The notes below the pieces were generated by a model, which was not told where the DNA came from, did not search any database, and saw only the letters and a list, made by a program, of their open reading frames with translations. Below, one piece after another: positions 22,151-34,448 of a DNA stretch of 64,000 nucleotides. This DNA comes from Trichosphaerium sp. ATCC 40318. Its lineage: Eukaryota; Discosea; Flabellinia; Trichosidae. Location: the NCBI GenBank assembly GCA_038496445.1, contig JALMLS010000507.1:715601-779600 (forward strand). The letters run 5' to 3'. Position numbers and translations under genes: made by a program. The first letter of the stretch is position 1. Each line of letters begins with the position of its first letter.

Positions 22151-25100
22151 ATGAAGGCAAGGAAGCTCTCAACGAAGAAGAGTAGACGTGATGTCAGCGT
22201 TAAAGGTATTATTACACTTTATGCAAGATTTAGACTAGTTTTTTTGCTGTACTAGCTTGCACAGCTGTTAAATACATATTTAAATTCCTTACATGCGAAT
22301 ACTAATTCTTCTAGCAAACAAAAGTAGTAAAGGTACCCAGTTTGGAGCACACGACGAACGCGAAGCACTGGCTCGCGTGCTGACACATTCTAAACTCGGT
22401 TATGTAAATTCTAATGCTATATAGCGAGTGGTGGTAAAATAAGCGTTTCATCGCAAGCGGTACCATCTGAACATGAGATAAATCAATTGTTCAGCAACTT
22501 GTTGGTACGAAAACAAAACTGCACGTTAAAGCGAAACAATACTAACAACGTTAACTCAAGGACAAACTCAATATTACCAAAGCGTCTCAAAGACAGGACA
22601 TGTTTCGTAATTTCTCTACAGCCAAAAAATGGTGCGAAGAACAACACAGCATTTCAACGAGCATGCATATACGCTGTGAACACATTTTCGTTACATAAAG
22701 TCGCGTTAACGAGTGCCTAATTGTCGTAAAAGGGAATTTATTCAAAATTTCAAAGATAAAGAGGAATCAGGCACTACTATGGTAGCTAACTCTGCTTCAA
22801 GCCAAATAGACGCTCTACAAAGTATGATTATTATAGTTTTACTCCAATTACAGCGACTGACGTGTTTTTGTAGAGAAGGTAACCGTCAAGTTACTTCATA
22901 AGTTAGCTGTTTCGCTCAAAACAGAGCCAGTGTCTTTTGTTGAGGAGTTTATAAGTACGTTAAGTGTCATTGTATCTGTTAACGCGTTTTTTTAAAGAGC
23001 AGGCTGGTATTGAGTTTATAACTAGTCTCTTCGATACACTGTTAGAGCAGTGCAATGCACTAAAAGAGCAAAATGTGTACGCGAATTAGATTATTTAAAT
23101 TTAAACTTAATGGACGCAGTAAGAGGATGACAGTTACCTACGGTGCTGGTGATGATATGCCTGGTAAATTAAATGCTGTGGTTGTTGCTCTAGATGGCTT
23201 AATGAGGTTTAACGTGCGTAACGGTTTTCGTGTTTTTTCCTGTACCTTTGAGCTTATGTTTGAATGTAGTCATCTTTGGAGCGCCTAGTACAGTCAGAAA
23301 ACTTTATTTATCACTTGGCAGAGAGTTTGGACTTTATGGTAGAGCAGAGTAGAGGAATTGTGCTGAAGTTAATGGCAGTTATCGCACTTATCAACAAAGC
23401 TTGCTATAGGTTGGAACGAATATGATCTTATGCTCTTACAAATTTCAATAGGGCTGTTTTAGAGTGCCTCAGTGATCAAACAAGGTTGCTTCTAACACTT
23501 CTCATGCAAGGCAGCATGGAATCTAAAGTACTATTTAGAAATTAATCCGAAAACATTTGCTCAGTATCTAAACAATATTTAGGCACATACCATGAAGTGT
23601 ATTAACGTACTGAGTCTTTCAAAAGCGTATGCTTGTCCAGAGCAGAAATATATGCGCGGTTTGTTGTTACAACAAGGGCTAACAGAAGTTGTCATTGTAA
23701 GCATTTAAAATATCCACGTTATTGCTTTTATTCTAAAGACTGCTTTAGGAAATCAAGAAGGGTACAATGTCTGATGAACTTGAACGTCAAGTGGATATCT
23801 TCGAGCTCCTTATGAGGCGCAGAGGAACTAATATTAAGATACAACAGCCAGATATTACAGGCACGATGTTTCATCATATATTTTCACCTTTCTGACCTTT
23901 CATCAGGAAAACCTTTGCAACTGATCGGTATTCTAAAGCAACTGAAGGGTTCTCCACTAGAAAATATCTTTGGTCGCTTCTTGAGGAGTTTACAGTTTGT
24001 ATGCGAAAATGATAACGTAGATGGTGCGTAATTTATTACCAAGTCGCAAGACTATTACTGACACATGTTGCAGCTATCCGTGCAGTAATAGAAAGTGCTT
24101 TGGAGAAGTTTGAGAAAGATGAAGTCGTACCACCTCTTGCTATTAAAACAGAGCTGTTATCTCCTGAGGAAAGTGAATCAGAGACAGAAATAGAAGGCAA
24201 TATTAATTCATCACGTGATTACTTTGTAGTGAACGAGATTCAACAAGTACGAGAGTAGTTATTTAATCACATGACGCCGTATTGACCTTTTTCAAAGGAC
24301 ACACTTCAAAGTAAGGTTGTTGAAACTAATTCACCTGGGTGCTTTGCAAAAGCAGGTTCAAATGAAATTTGGTGTGGAACACTTAGTGGGTTTATTCAAC
24401 GTTGGGAATACAAGGTACGGGATTTTTTAGCCAACAGTCCTTCAGACTTGAATACTGACTTGTTAAATAGACAAAGCGTTTTATTAAGGCATTTAAAGGC
24501 CATGAATCATCTGTTGTTTGTATCCTAGATAGTGGATCCAATGTATGGTCTGGTGATTTGGATGGGCGTTTGGTATTAGTTCTACTTTTGCGATTTATCT
24601 CTTACCGTTTATTAGGTGTTGTGGAATGCTGAAGTACTTTACACATTTGTAAATAATATTCTTGCTAACACTGTTCAAATAGAAACACAAGCCTGTACAA
24701 AAATTTAAGAATTATCACAGTGCTGCTATTACAAGCATTTTATCTGTTCAAGGTAGTATCTGGACATCAGATGCCAGAGGACAGATTAACATTTGGGAAA
24801 AAGTACACTAGCTTTTTTTGAACCTGTTACCTTTGAGACAAACAAATACTTGCGTTACTCATCTAAGACATTTTTTAGACTGGCCAAGATTATTCAAAAG
24901 CACATACTATAAAATTTAAAGATGATACAGCAAGCTCCCTCTGTACTGTCGCAGAAGGAAAGTTGTGGGTCGGAGGATTTGGTAAAATATATGTTGTTTC
25001 TAGTGAAACACGTGAAACTGTGCATATCATTGAAGATGCTCACCCTGGACGCGTATGTAGTATTTTAATTAAATGACTTATTAATAATATACTTTAGATA

Positions 25101-28100
25101 TCGAGCATGGAGCTCGTGAATAACCAAGTCTGGACAACTGGTCAGGATTGCATTAAAATCTGGGATGCTAAAACAATGTCTATTACATACAGCATACGAG
25201 TTCGTGATCTCCAACCATCCGGTTCGAATACGCCTGGCCGTAGGACAATCATTTCCTCTCAGTTCATACACAGTGAAGGCCACATTTGGTGTGGTACCTC
25301 TGACAATAGAATCTTTGTTTGGGATCCTAAGGTACGAGTGTTTAAGCCTTTTTGTTAGTACTAACCTACCTCAAGAACCGACAAATCTTGCAAGAGCTTG
25401 AAACAAACTCAGAAGTTATTTGCATGCTTGCACTTGCCGACGGAACGTGAGTAACAAATTATACAAATCAGTGCTTCTTGTACTTATTAACAAGCATAGT
25501 GTTGCGGCTGGATGTAAAGATAAGACTGTTTATTGGTACAAATATAATAGAGTACAAGATGACTCAAAGACAAAAGAGAAAATTCAGAACACCAGACGTG
25601 AACTTGCTGGTACATTTTCAAAATATCGTGTTTGCTGTGATGATAACGCTTAGCTTAGATAAAACAACAACTATTGCAAATGTGCTTTCTGTAGCGCCTG
25701 CAAGCCCAGGTGCAGGAGGCTTACCGCCTCCACCACCTCCGCCACCACCTCCACCTGGTAAGGCAAGAGGTCTAGGGCCGCCCCCTCCACCAGGAATGCC
25801 TGGTAAAAAGGCCAAGCCTGTACGTTTGAGTCTGTACTCTGAATGCTGTTATTTACTAAATTGCGAAAGGCTGCGCGTAATTTAATGAATAATTTGGATT
25901 GGGTAAAGTTAAATGATCAAAAACTTGATGGCACTATTTGGTCCAAGTTTAAGGTAAAACCTGAAGAGGATGAGTATGCTGTAAAGGAAGAGGAAGAAGA
26001 AAAATCAGAAAAACCTGAAGATCTCTTCGAAATAGATGAATTGCGGAAACTTTTCACTCGTCAGAAAGTAGTACATGAAGGTGTTAGTAGGTTGAAGAAG
26101 AGACAACGTGCTATAGAAAAGACAAAGAACATCTTGCCAGTGAAAAGAGCTAATGATATTTGTACGTCAAACTGATTGTGGCTTACTTCATTTCAACTAA
26201 ACCACGTGCTCTAGGTATTATTTTCTTGTCGAGGTTTAATCGTAAAGAAATGTCTAATGATGATGTCATCACTGCAATCCGTGAGATGGACGATGACAAG
26301 TTCACTATAGAGGACTTACAATATTTATTGGACTATTGTCCAAGTCAACCAGAACGAGCGCTTCTAAAGCCTTTTATAAAGAATCCAGATCCACAACTAG
26401 GAAAAGCAGAGCAGTACTTTTTAAAGGTAATCAGCTTAATGCACTTTGTATTTATTTCTATTTAGCTCATGGATGTGGACCATCTAGAAGATCGTTTAGC
26501 CAGTTGGCATGTCCGTAGGACATTCTACACTGTTATTAATACAACTGGCAAAGTACTCATTACTACTATTTTACTTTGTCTAATGTATAAAACCTAGCGT
26601 GTCAAGGTTCTTTCAAAAGCTTGTGATCAAGTTAAGGAGTCTGCCTCATTGAAAAAGATGCTAGAAATTATTTTGGCATTGGGTAATGTTCTTAATGAGA
26701 ACACGACAAAGGGAAAAGCCCAAGGTTTCAAACTGGGATCTATTATGAAGGTTAGTCTGGTTTTTTTTTAATACCATATTTAACTCACCTCTACTAGCTG
26801 CTAGATTGTCGTATGGCTGGATCTAGACAAAAGACTTTAATGAACTTTCTCGCAGAGACAGTTTACAATAAACATAAATCTCTTCTTGACGTAGCCAAGG
26901 AGTTAAACACAATCCCTGATGCTTCTCACAGTAAGAACAAGTTACTCGTTTTCATCAAACTCATTTTAACCTAGAAAACTTAACTCTCATTTCTGGAGAG
27001 CTTGGAAAACTCAGAGTTGGCCTGCAAAAGGTTAAATCATTCATTGCTGTAGACAATGATATTCCAGCGGAAGATGTTTTCAAGACAGTTCTTACTGTAT
27101 CCCTTTTGTCATTCTTTTTTCTCATTTTGTTTGCAATATTTTTATCCTTAACTTTCAGGACTTTCACCAAGAAGCTACTCAGCTTCTAGAGTCATCAATG
27201 AGGGACTTGAAACTCCTTCAAGAATCGTACGTTACACAAATTAAAAAGAGTTTTAGGTTAAACTAACCGCCACATTTAAAGGTATTCGCGAGTCCTAAAC
27301 TATTTTGGAGAAGCACCATCAACGCAATCTGATGACTTCTTCGGAATTGTATCTACCTTCTTGCAGCAGTTCAAAGTACGTTTGTTTTTGTAGTACTGAT
27401 TGCCATCAAACTAACATTTGATCTTCAAGAAAGCTGTAATTATCATCCCTAAACCAGTTGTAAAGAAAGCGCCAGCCCAACGCGCAACATCAGTACGCTC
27501 GTGTATTCTTTACTATTCTCTTATAATCGTTTAGAACACAGGCAAGGTGACCAGGGTTAATACAAGCAAGAATGCAACGTTAAAGGCCAAAAAGTTAAAA
27601 ACAGAGAATCTCAACGATGAAGATACCGCAGCTTTACTTTTGGACTTGGCACTTTGTAAAGACGAAGAATTCCAAATTGAAGAAGAAGGTACGCCAAAAA
27701 ACAAGTTTTGTAAAAACCCAATCAATCTTGTTAATTCCTTGTAGCAACACCACGTACCAAAAAGAAACGAAAAAAGAAGTCTGGTAGAACTCCTACATCA
27801 CCAAAAAGTCCTGAAACTCCGGAAGAAGAAGCAGCACCTGCTCCTGCTCCTGCGCCGGTAGTGAGCGCATCTACTGCAGGTGAGCACCTTTTATAACTTT
27901 ACGAAGTTTTACTCACTTGTTTTTCGCAGGTGGTATTGATTTAGCACTTCTGGAAGCTTTTGAAGCTGGTGACTTGGATCACTACCTCTTTGAGGAAGGC
28001 GATGAAACCGCAGATGATCCAGAGGCGGTTGAAGAACGTCAAGAACTCAAAAAAATCATATCTAAAAGAGGTGGTTTAACTGCTTCTCCAAAGAAATCTA

Positions 28101-28847
28101 CTAAGGTATGTACACTCCTTAGTTTACACTATAGATTAACGGCAATAGGGTGGATTGGATGATTCGGATATGGATGAAGAAGAAAAAGCAGCGCTTGCAA
28201 TGCTTGGCTCTACACTACAAACCAGTAGCTCAATCGCTGATTTGAAACCTGGAACGAACTACAAAACGCTAAGAAAACGAGTCGGTACCAAGTTGAATAT
28301 AATGAAGGAAGTTTGGGAAGAAGATAAGTTTTGGGAGCAACGTGAAAGAAGTTCAACTGTTTCACGTGCGTTTTCTTACACCTATATGATTACTAGTCGT
28401 TTACCCAGTGTAACTCTCTTAACAGGGTTCAAGAAGAAGTCTCCAAAGGCAGAGCCTGTTTCTCCTCCAAAAAGCGCTAGGAAGCCTCCTACGGCTTCGG
28501 AAGTGCATAAAAAACAAGCCAAGAAGAAAGCACAAAACAAACAACGACGTAGGACAGTTGCTATAGGCGTACGCTTTTAAGGTTTTTTACTACTTAGTGG
28601 TCACTAAATCTCTGTTGTAAAGACATTCAAAGATGGAGTTCCAGGTATACCGAAGGCACAATCATCGTTCAAGCCAAAAAGCAAGTCAAGACGAAGGTCA
28701 GGTAGAGGATCAACACGCTCGTCTAAACGATCGTCTGCAAGAGCCAAAAAGAAAGACAAGGAAGGTGGAACACTGAGGACAAAGAAGAGTAAACGTTCAA
28801 AGCGTGACTCTGAAGAAGAAAGAGCTATGCAAACTACGAAGTTGTAA
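22151..28847 (+). CDS. Formin with a WD40 propeller between FH3 and FH1-FH2
   Basis: Actin-nucleating formin. The start MKARKLSTKKSRRDVSVK (22151) is followed by diverged GBD/FH3-like exons (FRNFSTAKKWCEEQH; VVVALDGLMRFNVRNGF near 23,200). From 24.3 to 25.6 kb at least six WD40 blades are seen: NEIWCGTLSGFIQRWEYK, FKGHESSVVCILDSG, GSIWTSDARGQINIWEK, NQVWTTGQDCIKIWDAK, GHIWCGTSDNRIFVWDPK, GTVAAGCKDKTVYWYK. Then comes FH1 polyproline (25,725-25,795) and FH2: MNNLDWVKLND, GTIWSKF, LSRFNRKEMSNDDVITAIRE, LLDYCPSQPE, GNVLNENTTKGKAQGFKLGS, LLDCRMAGSRQKTLMNFL. The tail is long, acidic then very Lys/Arg-rich with SP/TP sites, ending AMQTTKL. It probably serves as a basic actin- or membrane-binding tail. 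The GTPase gene just downstream is Rho-like, the class that normally relieves formin autoinhibition. Exons in 22.2-24.2 kb are approximate. Confidence 0.8.
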
Positions 28848-29058
28848 AACAGCTCTTTTTTAGTTCCTTGCCGCCTTATGAAATGTTTTACTTTGGTTGT
28901 TGTTCTTAAATAAACCTTGTACAGAAAATACTGCTCACATTACATCATTTAAATATATAGCTATTGAGCGCGTCGTGCACAAAGGAGACAAAGGTGTGAG
29001 TGTGAGTCAAAGAAATTTGATTTGATTTCGCCTAAATTTAACAACAACCCGTTTGGCG

Positions 29059-30238
29059 ATGAGTCTGATCCAGCTAAAAATATCAATTATTGGCGGTACT
29101 TACTCTATATTACGTCTACTTCTTACGTTTCCTTTGTAGATGGCGCAGTTGGGAAAGCACGTGTCCACTTTTTTTTTATTATTTATTTAATCACGTGTTT
29201 TAACGAAGAATTAGACGTGCTTGGCTACTGTACTAAGCGGAATGGATTTTAGCGGTAAATAATAAAAAGAAAAACCTTTAAAATAACTAAACTCTTGCTG
29301 ATATACTAGGATTTAGGTGACTACATGTGCGTAGTTTTGTTGGGCGTTTATTATCTTACTTTTTGAATAAAAGACCTACGGAATTTGATCACTACTCAGT
29401 GTTAGAGTGTATTGATGGCTACTATGTACAAGTAACGCTAACAGACACAGTACGCAAAGTGTTCATGCTTTATTTGTTGAACCTGGGATTAATTTTAGCC
29501 TGGACAATCAGAAGTATTGGCTAACTACAGACCAAAAGCATACGAAGACACAAACGTTTTCTTGATTTGGTACGAACATCAAAAATCCATAAACAAAAAT
29601 TGGCTTCTTAATCTATGACCCTTAGTTTCTCTCTGCTTAATAATGTATCATTGGAAAATGCTGCTGATATGTACGTTATAATTCACGTGTCTCCGAGTTT
29701 GATTAGTGCTAATGGAAACAAATAAAAGATGGTACAAAGGAGTGAAAAAAAAGATGGCTGATGTACCTATTCTTCTTGTTGGTACACAAAAAGACCTTTA
29801 TGATAAGAAAGAGTTCAAGGATACTGCAAGTTTTAGACCAGTATCAAGAGAACAGATAGTAAACATGAAAGCAAAAATAAATGCGAGGGAATTCAGTACG
29901 CAAAAAAGATCTGATCACGTGAAAGACAAAGTTGTATTTTTTTTTCTCACTTTTAAATTTAGTTGAAGTGAGCTCTCTTACTGGCACTGGCATGAAAGAG
30001 TTGTTAGAGAAAGCGTGTAAGCTTGGACTAGAATCACATTTCGAAAGTTTGAGAATTCTGCGTAGTGGGTATGAACAAGCAATTTTTTTTTGTTGAAGTC
30101 TCATCTACTTATACACTTAGGCAAAAAAATCGTCGTCTTGAGTTTATAAGGTCCAACAGCAAAAAGAAAGGGGCTAAACCAAAAACAAGGAGGAGTAAAT
30201 CATCCAGGCCAAGGGCTTCCACATCGAGCAAAACTTAA
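29059..30238 (+). CDS. Rho-like small GTPase, divergent
   Basis: Spliced from MSLIQLKISIIG at 29059. The P-loop reads GDGAVGKA. Switch I region: EFDHYSVLECIDGYYV. Switch II: TLTDTPGQSEVLANYRP. Then DTNVFLICFSLLN, the insert-side helix and WYKGVKKKMADVPILLVGTQ with KDLYD (the NKxD-type base motif, here TQKD as in Rho). The VSSLTGTGMKEL (SAK-type) loop follows. The order and the TQKD motif fit Rho/Rac/Cdc42. Odd points: the P-loop Ser/Thr that binds magnesium is Ala, DTAGQ is DTPGQ, and the C-terminus is a long Lys/Arg/Ser tail ending TSSKT with no CaaX box. It may therefore be a constitutively bound or non-canonical GTPase held at membranes by its basic tail. It lies just downstream of the formin on the same strand. 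Confidence 0.75.
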
Positions 30239-30493
30239 GATTCCGTAGTTTGTTCATGGTAATGTACCTCTACATACACAATTGGTAGTAAAAAACAAGG
30301 TTGGTTTTACAAAGGTATTTCACGTTGTCGTTTACACTCATGCCTGACGCGTGATATTAAAATTAATGTACACGTGCTTGAATACATAAAAAAGTTCTAC
30401 ATTTGAGTACATACCGCCAAAGTTGATAAGAAACTCCACAAAAAAGTAGGTCTACCTTAACTTGTGTAAGTCAGACAAATACCCGTAAAGAAA

Positions 30494-33015
30494 ATGGGTG
30501 GTAAGAACGGAAAGGAAGCTGGTGAGGCTACAGCTCACCTAGCACCGACTGTACCAGTATCAAAGCTTCACAAACATACAAACTGTACAAAAACGTCATA
30601 AAATAACGTAACTCGTCCTAGTTTCGCGTGAACAAGTTAATAACTTGCTGGAGAAGTTTAAATCACTTCCATTGAATACTTCCAAGTCAGGGCTTGATTT
30701 TGATGGCTTCAGAGCGCTATTTAACCTACCAAAGAGCTCAGTATCTAGACAATGCTTTAACGTACTCAAAAGACGACATTTTAATAATTTTTGCTTTCTA
30801 CAACAATATGTAACGCCTTTTTAGCTTTTTGACGCAAACGATGATGGTACTGGAGTATTCTCTTGATCTTTCAAACATTTTGACACCATTTCAGGTATTG
30901 TAGACTTTCGAGACCTTGTAGCTGCCCTTTCAGTGTGCCATAAGGGCTCTCTTGAGGATAAACTCGTCTGTACGTTGTTATCTTTAAGAAACGTCAAAAA
31001 CTGCTATCACGTGGGTAACTCACTTTTTTTTTTGGGTAACAGTTTGTTTCAACTTGTGGGACTTGAATAGTACTGGGTATATCTCAAGGGAAGAAATGCA
31101 TGCAATGATTAACTACCTTGTTCGCGTTGGTGACATTCTTCTTCGCGATGAAGACGCAGGTAGACGTATGAGGTACTTGGTCGGTTATTGCTTTCATTGT
31201 AGTAATGTTTTAGTGCTGAGCTTGTGCGCTCTGTTGGTGGTGAGGAGAGCGCAGAGCCAGAGAGGAAAGTCGAACTAGAGCATCAAGAAATTAAAGGAAA
31301 GATGTCCAAGGAGGAAAAAGCTCAGAGGGTAGAGCGTCTTGTTGATGAGATGTTCGAAGCTGCTGACAGAGAACAAAATAACATCGTAAGTCTCAATTTT
31401 TTTTATTGTACCTTTAGACGTCTACAGCCAACTGAACAATCATCTGTTTAGATTTCTTTCAAAGAATTCAAAGGCTGGGCAAAGAAAACACCACTTGTCA
31501 CAGAGTTTTTGAAACACTTTAACGTCTTTCTCGCGGATACTGATGAGAATTATGGAGAAATTAACTTACACTGGATAGTACGCTATAACATTCTACTATT
31601 ACTAGCATTCAACAACGTATTAAAGTATAAATTGTAGGAAGAGAAAGAGAGACTTCTTGAGTACGAATCTCCAAATTGGGATCAAAAAGAGTCAGAATTT
31701 ATAAAGAAAATAGAGTTAGCAGATTTACACAAGCTTGGTAAAATAGGTATATTAGTGATTAGCTTTAATGTACGTATTTAAATCATACTATAGGTTCTGG
31801 TGGTTTTGGTGACGTTTTCTTGGTTCAGTATAAAGATACAGAAGTATACTTTGCTTTGAAACAAATCAAAAAATCTTACTTGAAAGATCGAACAAAGCAT
31901 TATAAACTATCTCAAGTACGCCTTGAGAAGGCCATACTTTATCGCGTCAATCACCCATTTGTCATCACTCAGTACGAACCATATTGCTTTAATTAAGTTA
32001 GCATCATAACACTATACAAGGTACCGCTCATGGGAAGATGATGATCACGTGTTTTTACTTTTTGAACATGTTAGCGGAGGTGACTTGACTGGATTTCTTG
32101 CGTACGCTCAATTAGTCGTATTAGTACACTAACGACCATTCTCAGCGCTTTGGGTAATAAATGTGACCTTAACACGTGCAGATTCTATGCTGCTGAGCTT
32201 GTTCTTGCCATTGAGTATATTCATCATGATTTTCGGGTTGTTCATCGAGATATCAAACCTTCAAATGTACTGGTAAGGAATCTCAAAAAGCGCAGTGAAT
32301 TAATTGATTTGAGCTAATGAAAAAACTTTCAAGGTTAACAAATATGGCCATATTCGCCTTGGAGATTTCGGTATATTTTTTGTGGTTTCTTGTTAGCTTT
32401 CTTTTGTAATTAATTAATTTATTAGGTGTTGCTAAGCATCTAGAGCCAGGAGAGAGGTTGGTTTTGTTCTCTTAAGATGATGTTGTTTTTTGACTTTTTT
32501 ATTTTTTAGAACATACACACTATTGGGTACAACTCAATTTATTTCACCAGAGGCACTCATTGGACGTGGATACGACTTTTCTGTGGATTGGTGGGCTCTA
32601 GGAGTATTCATTTACTCGCTTCTTGTTGGAAAAGGGTACAATCATATTTGTCTCTTACGTTGTTTTAACTTAGTGCTACTAGACCTTTTCAACATGCGAA
32701 CCAAAATGTTGTCTATGAAAAGATTCAATCAGGAAAATTCAAGATTCCTAAAGAATTTGACCAAGATACTATAGATCTAATAACCGGATTATTACAACTT
32801 GATCCTGAAGAGCGCTTAGGATGCGGAAAGAAAGGAGCAAAAGATATCAAAGATCATCCATGGTTCAAAGTACGTTCTATTTTTAACTCTGCCACGTGTA
32901 GTCCTTTGCTTAATACTAGAGAACGTATCCTCACACTGCTACCTAGGATATAGATTGGGATGCGCTCTTAAAGGAACAAGTCACTCCACCATTCATTCCT
33001 AGCACTAAGAAATAA
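30494..33015 (+). CDS. EF-hand (NCS-like) / AGC-type protein kinase fusion
   Basis: The start MGGKNGKEA (30494; Gly2 could be N-myristoylated) splices to VSREQVNNLLEKFKSLP, which resembles the N-terminus of neuronal-calcium-sensor/calcineurin-B-like proteins. EF-hand loops follow: DANDDGTGIVDF (canonical), DLNSTGYISREE (likely functional) and DREQNNIISFKE (degenerate). The kinase domain comes next: KIGSGGFGDVFLV, FALKQIKKSYLKD, VVHRDIKPSNVLVNKYG, LGDFGVAKHL, LLGTTQFISPEALIG, FSVDWWALGVFIYSLLVGK and LDPEERLGC. The end, PWFKDIDWDALLKEQVTPPF, is the AGC signature (PKA/PKG-type). All catalytic residues (K, HRD, DFG) are present. Calcium would bind upstream of the kinase, opposite to plant and apicomplexan CDPKs. 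Stop at 33015. Confidence 0.82.
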
Positions 33016-33100
33016 AAAACAACCTTTTTTTTGATTTATATTTATACTTATAAGTTCTTTATTTACATGTTGTTCCCAACAACTTGAGTATACTTGTTCT

Positions 33101-34404
33101 CTACATAGTGTTTACGCGAGGTAAGAATATCTCTGCCAACATACACCTGACACTTCCACCACCGATACTCTCAATTTGTGAGATGTCAAACGACAAAAGT
33201 TTACCATGTCTCGAAAGACGTTTTCTCTGAGACTCCGTAAATCCATTGTATGCGCTTTTTGACATTGCTATTATCTTCTCTCCTTTACTATTATGCACTT
33301 GTAATACGTTCCCACAAAATTGTGTAAGTTGTTCTCTTGAAATATTTATTATATCAATGTTACCATTCGTCAAAGCTGTTTGAACCAAGAATTTCTGTTG
33401 AAAAAAAAAAACGTTAACAGGTAGAAGAAAATATGCTTCTCGTCGAATTTTTTTAAATTTATCACTTGTTTTCGCTCGTTTTAGTGCGTTTATGAGGAAA
33501 GACAGTAAAGGAAAGAAAAAAAGATCGAAAAAAAATATTTCGGTTTGTACCTCGTTATCTGGTACAACATCCAAGCATACGACGGCAAAAGTTGCTCCAA
33601 TAGATAGTAATACATTCGTATGATAAATAGGACCGTTTTTGAACCAAGAGTTGAATGTTATTGTTTTACACCCGTATTCTTTTGTAAATTCGCGTAGTAA
33701 CTCCTCGTTACATCTCTCTGATATTGAAGCGTACGCTGTATTTGTTTTATGATCAAAAACTGCTCTGAAATTAGTAATGGCTTTAAAAGAAAAGCAGGCG
33801 GGGTTTTCAGGTCGCTATCGCGCACGTACCAATGACTCCAGTGCCTTCCAAGGCGACTTCGTTTTCTGCGCCAATATTACCAACTGGGCGAACTTTCGAG
33901 ATTAGAAAGCCATTAGATTTCAGTAGTTTTGTAAGTTGTTCTACTCTACGCTCCTTTTTGATAATTTAGTGATCTCATGATTATAAAAAGCAGTAAAGTT
34001 CAAGTACTATTTCTGATACGTACCCTGCGTCTTGTAGCTGCTTTAAGAGGATATACGTAGAGAATTCCACTTGGGGTTGTTGAAAACCAGTTGTTAGGGA
34101 AAACAGCGTCAGGAGTTACCCTATCGTCCTCCTTTTCAAAGACTAGAACTTCTACGTCATTTTCGCGCAAGGTAGCAACCATTCTGTCAAACTCAAGCAG
34201 TGCTTGCTCCCGGACCTGGCGCGTAGACCGTAACGTCTCAGTGTGCATGAATTCATTATCTTGCCCTGTCTCCTCGTTGTACCCAAAATCTTCCGGCTTC
34301 ATCATAACTACTGTTCCAGTAGTATGTGGGTGCGTAAAACTAGCTTGTCTGGATTGTCACGTCAGTAAACTTTTGACAGAGGGAACGTACTGAATGTTGT
34401 TCAT
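33101..34404 (-). CDS. CtlX-type amidinohydrolase (citrulline hydrolase/amidinotransferase superfamily)
   Basis: The start MNNIQ at 34404 splices over a GTACG...CAG intron to QASFTHPHTTGTVVMMKP, followed by DFGYNEETGQDNEF. Family hallmarks are PDAVFPNNWFST (catalytic Asp region), GNIGAENEVALEGTG with VFD, SISERCNEELLREF, GPIYHTNVLLSIG (catalytic His) and GGGSVRCMLAEIFLP (catalytic Cys). The pentein fold with Asp/His/Cys is intact, and the length of roughly 310 residues fits CtlX/DDAH-like enzymes. These act on arginine or citrulline derivatives. The closest family I recognise is the mainly bacterial CtlX group. The exact substrate cannot be told from sequence. One exon (33,101-33,400) follows an intron rich in T. 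Confidence 0.85.
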
Positions 34405-34448
34405 ATTACTTAAAAATATAAGGGTTTTTTTAAACCGTCTTGTGCGTC

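Noticed and set aside
25618-25815. Minus-strand Gly-rich frame opposite the polyproline tract
   Set aside because: Shadow of the formin FH1 region.
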